A stretch of 49,063 nucleotides of DNA from Mycobacterium sp. (GTDB lineage Bacteria > Actinomycetota > Actinomycetes > Mycobacteriales > Mycobacteriaceae): NCBI GenBank assembly GCA_023264735.1, contig JAHFVD010000057.1, forward strand, positions 1 to 49,063, given 5' to 3'. The translations under genes and the position numbers were made by a program. Below, piece after piece: positions 45,493-49,063 of this stretch. Below the pieces are notes generated by a model. It was not told the DNA's origin and made no database searches. It was given only the letters and a program-made list of their open reading frames with translations. Numbering within the stretch: position 1 is the first letter of the stretch; each line of letters opens with the position of its first letter.

Positions 45493-46173
45493 TCAGCCGG
45501 CCGGAGCCGGCGGAAGAGGTAGCGGCAGTGCCGGATCCACGGGGGCAACCGGAGCTGCGGGCGCTCCGGGTACGGGCGGTGTTCCCGGGGGAGGCGGTGC
45601 CGCCGGATCGGGCAGGAAATCCACCGGCCCGGCCGGGATGTTGATCCCCGGCAGCGGCGCGATTCCCGGCAACGGCTGGCCGAGTTGATCGGCGGGCATG
45701 CGACCCAACGCACCGTGAACCATCGCGTGGACGCCCTTGAGCCCATCGACCCGCGCGAAGGGGCCTGGCGGCACACCCGTTTGCAGATCGTAGGGAGACG
45801 GGGTCGGATCATCGGCACCCTGCTGCGTGCGATAGTTCCGCGGCAGCAGGGACGCGTTGTCGAGGATGCCGACATTCGGCGGGGTGGCCGCGGGGTCGAC
45901 ACCCCCGGGAGCGGCGACCGGTGCCGGCGCTTGGCCGAGCAGCATCTGGTTGCCTGCGGGGCCGCCGAACAGGCCCGCGAATCCGTTGAGCGAATCCGAG
46001 ATCGTTGTCGCAGGCGGAACGAACCCGATCGGAGCGGGTGCTGGCGGGGGCGCCCCCGGGTCGGCAGGCGGCAGGTCGTCGGCGGCGGCGGTCGCCATGG
46101 AGGTGACCGCCGCGCCGACCACGAGTGCGGCCGTGGCCGCACCCGTGACGAGCGTTCTGTAGAGGTAGCCCAT
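45493..46173 (-). CDS. Secreted Pro-rich protein, paralogue B, coupled to an MspA porin
   Basis: A 226-residue precursor with a signal peptide (TLVTGAATAALVVGAAVTS ending near TAAADD). Shared motifs with paralogue A: GFVPPATTISDSLN, MLLGQAPAPVAAPG, DNASLLPRN, HGALGRMPADQLGQPLPG and PGINIPAGP. A Pro-rich C-terminal tail follows. ATG at 46173 is only 7 nt after the stop of the upstream MspA porin, with no separate strong Shine-Dalgarno, so the two are probably cotranslated. It may be a porin-associated envelope protein. Confidence 0.75.
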   Translation of the reverse strand: MGYLYRTLVTGAATAALVVGAAVTSMATAAADDLPPADPGAPPPAPAPIGFVPPATTISDSLNGFAGLFGGPAGNQMLLGQAPAPVAAPGGVDPAATPPNVGILDNASLLPRNYRTQQGADDPTPSPYDLQTGVPPGPFARVDGLKGVHAMVHGALGRMPADQLGQPLPGIAPLPGINIPAGPVDFLPDPAAPPPPGTPPVPGAPAAPVAPVDPALPLPLPPAPAG

Positions 46174-46180
46174 TCCGAGG

Positions 46181-46858
46181 TCAGAAGACCTTGGTGACGC
46201 CGTAGTAGGCGACGATGTCGTCGGCGTCGGTGCCCGAGCTCGTCAGCACCGCGTAGGAGCGCAGCGACGACGCACCAACGCAGTTGTCGACCTTGATGTG
46301 GATGTCCTTGAGCGTGACGCGTGCAGAGGTGCCCTTGAACGTCTTCTTGTCGACGACGACGTTGGTGACGGTGCCCGGACGGGGCTCCACCTCGACCTGG
46401 CCCTGGATCGGGAAGCTGATCGAGCCCGGCAGCGAGACGCCGGTGGTGGTGAGGCTGGTGTTACCGAGGGTGGCGCCGATCGAGCCGTTGAGCTTGACCT
46501 TGTCCATTTCGACGCCGCAGCCGATCTGGTAGCCGGCCTCCAGCGTTCCGCCGGATACCGAACCGGTCGTGGTGCCGGTGAACGTTGCGCCGACCACCCA
46601 GTCGCGAGAGGACAGGGACGTCGTCAGCGGTGCCACGGGCACCTGGGTCTCGTCCTTGGCAGCCACCGTCAGGGTGCGGCCGTCGGGGGTCTTGGCAATA
46701 CCGGGAATCTCGGAAGCGACGACGCCGTTGTCCGGTGGAGCACCGGCGTCAGCGACGGGCGGTGCCGCCGGATCGGCCGGGTCCGCCGACGCGAGCGGGG
46801 TCGCTCCGATCGGGATCAGCATGCAAACTGCAGCCGCGGTGGCAAAGCGATGCAACAT
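46181..46858 (-). CDS. MspA-family porin
   Basis: A 225-residue precursor. Signal peptide: HRFATAAAVCMLIPIGA, ending around LASADP. Mature hallmarks: KTPDGRTLTVAAKDETQ, SLSSRDWVV, GGTLEAGYQIGCGVEM, RPGTVTNVVVDKKTF, KVDNCVGASSLRSYAVL and final YYGVTKVF. MspA proteins make octameric hydrophilic channels in the outer membrane. Start choice: ATG at 46858 directly precedes the signal peptide. It has a leader similar to that of the next porin and is followed by the Pro-rich paralogue B. Confidence 0.92.
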   Translation of the reverse strand: MLHRFATAAAVCMLIPIGATPLASADPADPAAPPVADAGAPPDNGVVASEIPGIAKTPDGRTLTVAAKDETQVPVAPLTTSLSSRDWVVGATFTGTTTGSVSGGTLEAGYQIGCGVEMDKVKLNGSIGATLGNTSLTTTGVSLPGSISFPIQGQVEVEPRPGTVTNVVVDKKTFKGTSARVTLKDIHIKVDNCVGASSLRSYAVLTSSGTDADDIVAYYGVTKVF

Positions 46859-46985
46859 GTCCTGTCGGCGCCTTCCGTCTGTCACTGGGATTTTCCCTGA
46901 GAAATGATTGATTGGTGGAATGTCCAATTGGTGAACGCAGCGCCAACTCTCGGCGCCCGAATCTCATCCACTGAACGTCCCGGTT
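46859..46985 (-). promoter_or_regulatory. Leader of the first tandem porin, related to the second leader
   Basis: Bases 46854-46882 (AACATGTC..TGT.GGCGCCT..CGTC) and 46920-46980 resemble 47749-47775 and 47820-47877 upstream of the neighbouring porin, including CCAAC..CT..CGCCCGA and a final GA.CGTC. The conserved distal block probably holds the promoter; the proximal block holds the ribosome-binding region. Similarity judged by eye, with gaps. Confidence 0.5.
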
Positions 46986-47068
46986 TGGTTCTATCCGGTG
47001 TTCAAATCGGCTGCCCACCACCGCGTCGGTGACGGGCAGCCGATTATGAGAACGACGATGTGAAGTTG

Positions 47069-47752
47069 TTATACGGCCTTGGTAACGCCGAGGTAGGTCA
47101 CCACGTCGTCGGTGTTGTCGGTCGAGCTCGTCAGCGTTGCGTACGAGCGGATGAAGGATTGGCCCGCGCAACCGTCGATCTTGATCCGAAAACCGGTGAT
47201 CGAGACGCGCGGCTTGGTGCCCTTGAACGACTTCTTGCCCACCGGAACGATGTTCACGGTGCCGGGCTTGAGGTCGATCTTGATCTGCTCGGACAGCGAC
47301 AGACCGAGGGTGATCGGCAGCAGCGATCCGTTCACCAGCGGGATGCCGACACCGGGGGTGATACCACCGGAGGTGATCGATTCGATGTCGTCCTGGATGA
47401 TGCCGCAACCGATCTGGTAGCCAGCTTCCAAGGTGCCACCGGCCAGCTTGGTGCTGCCGCCACCGGTGACCTCACCGGTGAACGTGCCATCCACCAAGTA
47501 CTCGCGCGACCACGGCGAATTGGTCAGGGAGGCCACGGGTTCCAGGGACTCGTTCTTGCCCACCACGTTGAGCACCCACCCGTCGGGTGATTTCAGGACT
47601 CCGGGCGCAGCGGAGGGCACCCCCCCCTGCGGGCCGGCGTTGGCCGCGGGCGCCACGTTCGGATCTGCCGGCGGGTCAGCCAGCGCCAGCGAAGCCGATC
47701 CAATCGGGGCCAGCAGGCATACTCCAGCCACTGCGGCAAAGCGTTTCAACAT
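47069..47752 (-). CDS. MspA-family porin
   Basis: A 227-residue precursor. Signal peptide: KRFAAVAGVCLLAPIGSA, ending around LALADP. Hallmarks: KSPDGWVLNVVGKNESL, SREYLVDGTFTG, GGTLEAGYQIGCGI, KPGTVNIVPVGKKSFKG, KIDGCAGQSFIRSYATL and YLGVTKAV. It is closest to the 46181 porin in gene layout, but sequence parts such as FIRSYATL also match the one at 18555. Start choice: ATG at 47752, where the signal peptide begins. Confidence 0.92.
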   Translation of the reverse strand: MLKRFAAVAGVCLLAPIGSASLALADPPADPNVAPAANAGPQGGVPSAAPGVLKSPDGWVLNVVGKNESLEPVASLTNSPWSREYLVDGTFTGEVTGGGSTKLAGGTLEAGYQIGCGIIQDDIESITSGGITPGVGIPLVNGSLLPITLGLSLSEQIKIDLKPGTVNIVPVGKKSFKGTKPRVSITGFRIKIDGCAGQSFIRSYATLTSSTDNTDDVVTYLGVTKAV

Positions 47753-48147
47753 GTCGTGTTGGCGCCTCTCGTCGTTGATATCCACAACTCGTTCGGGAGG
47801 AATCATTGAGTTGGCGGGTGTCGGGGCGGTAAACACCGCACCAACAACTCCCGCCCGATTACCGTCTACCGAGCGTCATGTCCCTGGGTGCATGGTCAGC
47901 CGCGCCGTTTTCGGTCTCGAGGTGGTGCCAACGCGGCACGAAGCCGGTGAGGGTGGCACCGGATGGATCCTTCGGGGGCGCCCGTTGTTCGTTGTCCGTT
48001 CACTTTTCCGTCAGCTATCCGGTTGATCATCACTCTGTCCTGACCCTGAGGAACCCTCTGGAACCCTGATGGCACGGGTTCGGGGTTGGGCTGGTTTGGA
48101 ACTTCCAGCCGGACGGTTCGGGGGAGCCCACGATCCACGAGGAAGCG
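47753..48147. other. 395-bp intergenic region upstream of porin and secreted-protein genes
   Basis: No ORF of credible composition. The left part (47753-47880) is the porin leader with similarity to the other porin leader. The right part serves the plus-strand gene at 48148: GAGGAAG (48138-48144) lies a few nt before its ATG. Between them is an imperfectly repeated GGAACCCT/GGGTT stretch (about 48050-48100) of unknown meaning. Confidence 0.6.
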
Positions 48148-48747
48148 ATGAAGACAACACTGTTGTGCGGCCGGGCCTTTACCGCCGCTGTGCTGGCATC
48201 TGGATTGGCGTTGGGCGCCAGCCCTATTGCCTCTGCTGACCCGGATGCGCAGACCCAGGCGGCGGGTCCCGCGCCCGGTCCCGTTCCGGCCAATGCGGCG
48301 CCAGCGGCGCCACCGCTTGACGTGCCGCCGCCGGACGCGGGGCCGCCGCCGCCGGACCAGGAGACGTTCGCTGTGGTCGTCACCGCATGTAAGCAATTCG
48401 GTGCGGCGCTGGACTTCGCGGCGAACAACTACGAGGACTTCGCGTACAACACAGCCGGCGGCGGCAACACCGTGAACTACAACGACCCGAACACTGCCAA
48501 TTCCAATGTCGTCGGCCGCACCGCACTGCGGGAGGCCGCTTCGACCGCGCTGGATGCAGCCAACACGCCTGGGCTGCCCGGCGATGTCTCAGCGCCCATG
48601 CGGTCGTGGTCGTTCCGTGCGGCAAAGCTGCTCCTGCTCATGGGGATTCGGGGTGGCGGCGATTCGCTGAACTCGACGGCCAGCGATATGAACACCGATG
48701 CCAAGAACGCGCAGATGGCATGTGCGCTCAATGGTGGACGCGCCTGA
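48148..48747 (+). CDS. Secreted mycobacterial protein with Pro-rich N-terminus
   Basis: A 199-residue precursor. The signal peptide TLLCGRAFTAAVLASGLALG ends near IASADP. The mature N-terminus is Pro/Ala/Gly-rich (about 35-70). A helical domain follows with two cysteines (TACKQFG and QMACALNGG), which could form a disulfide. The middle has ALDFAANNYEDFAYNT and a Ser/Thr/Asn-rich part. It resembles many uncharacterised mycobacterial secreted proteins; no function is assigned. It ends before a strong terminator. Confidence 0.8.
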   Translation: MKTTLLCGRAFTAAVLASGLALGASPIASADPDAQTQAAGPAPGPVPANAAPAAPPLDVPPPDAGPPPPDQETFAVVVTACKQFGAALDFAANNYEDFAYNTAGGGNTVNYNDPNTANSNVVGRTALREAASTALDAANTPGLPGDVSAPMRSWSFRAAKLLLLMGIRGGGDSLNSTASDMNTDAKNAQMACALNGGRA

Positions 48748-48790
48748 TCTGATCGGGTGACCGGCTAGCCGCTACCGCCGCCGGCCACGC

Positions 48791-48833
48791 ACCAACGAAA
48801 TCGGCCCCCTCCTTTCGGAGGGGGCCGATTCGT
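48791..48833. terminator. Strong bidirectional terminator
   Basis: ATCGGCCCCCTCC and GGAGGGGGCCGAT form a perfect 13-bp stem with a TTTC loop. Outside it CAACGA and TCGTTG extend the stem after a single bulged A. It lies between convergent genes: 43 bp after the secreted-protein stop and 15 bp from the PGRS-type stop. Confidence 0.85.
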
Positions 48834-48847
48834 TGTTGGTTGCGGGA

Positions 48848-49063
48848 TTACCCGCCAGCGCCGCCGGTGCCGCCCGTGCCGGGGTTGCCGCCGATGGAGC
48901 CCGAGCCGCCCTGGCCGACCTTGCCCGGGGTGGCGCCACCCTTGCCGCCGGTGCCGCCGTTGCCACCCTTGCCGCCGGTGAGGACGCTGCCGCCGCCGGT
49001 GGCGCCGTTGCCGCCCTTGCCGCCGGTACCGGTTGTCGCGCCGTCGCCGCCGGTTCCGCCGTT
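48848..49063 (-). CDS. C-terminus of a PGRS-like glycine-rich protein (partial)
   Basis: Seventy-one residues up to TAA at 48848; the gene runs off the window. It is made almost only of GGx repeats such as TGGKGGNGGTGGKGG, with interruptions GGGSVLTGG and ATPGKVGQGGSGSIGG, and ends GGTGGAGG. This is the PGRS type of mycobacterial PE_PGRS proteins, but with many Lys and Thr residues; no PE domain can be checked. It may instead be another glycine-rich surface protein. Confidence 0.75.
   Translation of the reverse strand, partial: NGGTGGDGATTGTGGKGGNGATGGGSVLTGGKGGNGGTGGKGGATPGKVGQGGSGSIGGNPGTGGTGGAGG

Overview
The window is high-GC actinobacterial DNA, almost certainly from a Mycobacterium/Mycolicibacterium species. 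It carries MspA-type porins, a PGRS-like glycine-rich protein, NucS/EndoMS, the GlgE pathway and the CysO-CysM-Mec cysteine system. Gene order largely follows the M. tuberculosis block from the rRNA operon through Rv1316c to Rv1343c (recalled synteny, not a search). The MspA porins argue for a rapid grower or other non-tuberculous species.

Layout. 1-157: end of the rRNA operon (5S and a strong terminator). 194-3055: GAP-family membrane protein, then the alkylation-repair pair alkA(adaA-fused)-ogt. 3122-6208: HD-domain protein, a decayed GlxA-type regulator, and a membrane adenylate cyclase. 6258-11312: nucS with a small zinc-ribbon-like partner, a secreted protein, methylmalonyl-CoA epimerase, thiolase fadA4, a DUF3817 protein and a redox-dead thioredoxin-TPR protein. 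11330-18434: alpha-glucan metabolism, with glgE-glgB on the minus strand and glgP divergent. 18555-20787: an MspA-like porin and a zinc-metallopeptidase lipoprotein, an insertion relative to the M. tuberculosis order. 20877-24148: pncB-dinG. 24215-31630: a long plus-strand run of clpS, DUF2017, P1 peptidase, mec, cysO, cysM, rhomboid, murI, Rv1339-like cAMP phosphodiesterase, rph and rdgB. Several neighbours here overlap or nearly touch.

31691-36418: a TetR regulator with a palindromic operator, a six-TM protein, stand-alone cytochrome-oxidase subunit III- and IV-like proteins, an MFS transporter, then the conserved DUF3817/LprD-like pair. From about 36.4 kb the region is accessory: a frameshifted HTH-LAGLIDADG gene beside tRNA-Leu(UAG), a tandem universal stress protein, a VOC protein, a chain of overlapping micro-ORFs with an upstream CRP-like site, a wrecked CocE/NonD hydrolase, a kinase-like/flippase membrane protein, a split chromate transporter and a phospholipase D-like protein. 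44789-49063 is an envelope/secretome cluster: two paralogous proline-rich secreted proteins, two tandem MspA porins with related leaders, another secreted protein, and the C-terminus of a PGRS-type protein.

The strongest candidates for something little described are the TetR/operator/orphan oxidase-subunit module (31.6-34.15 kb), the micro-ORF cascade (38.98-39.39 kb) and the porin/proline-rich protein cluster (44.8-47.9 kb). All three need database comparison.
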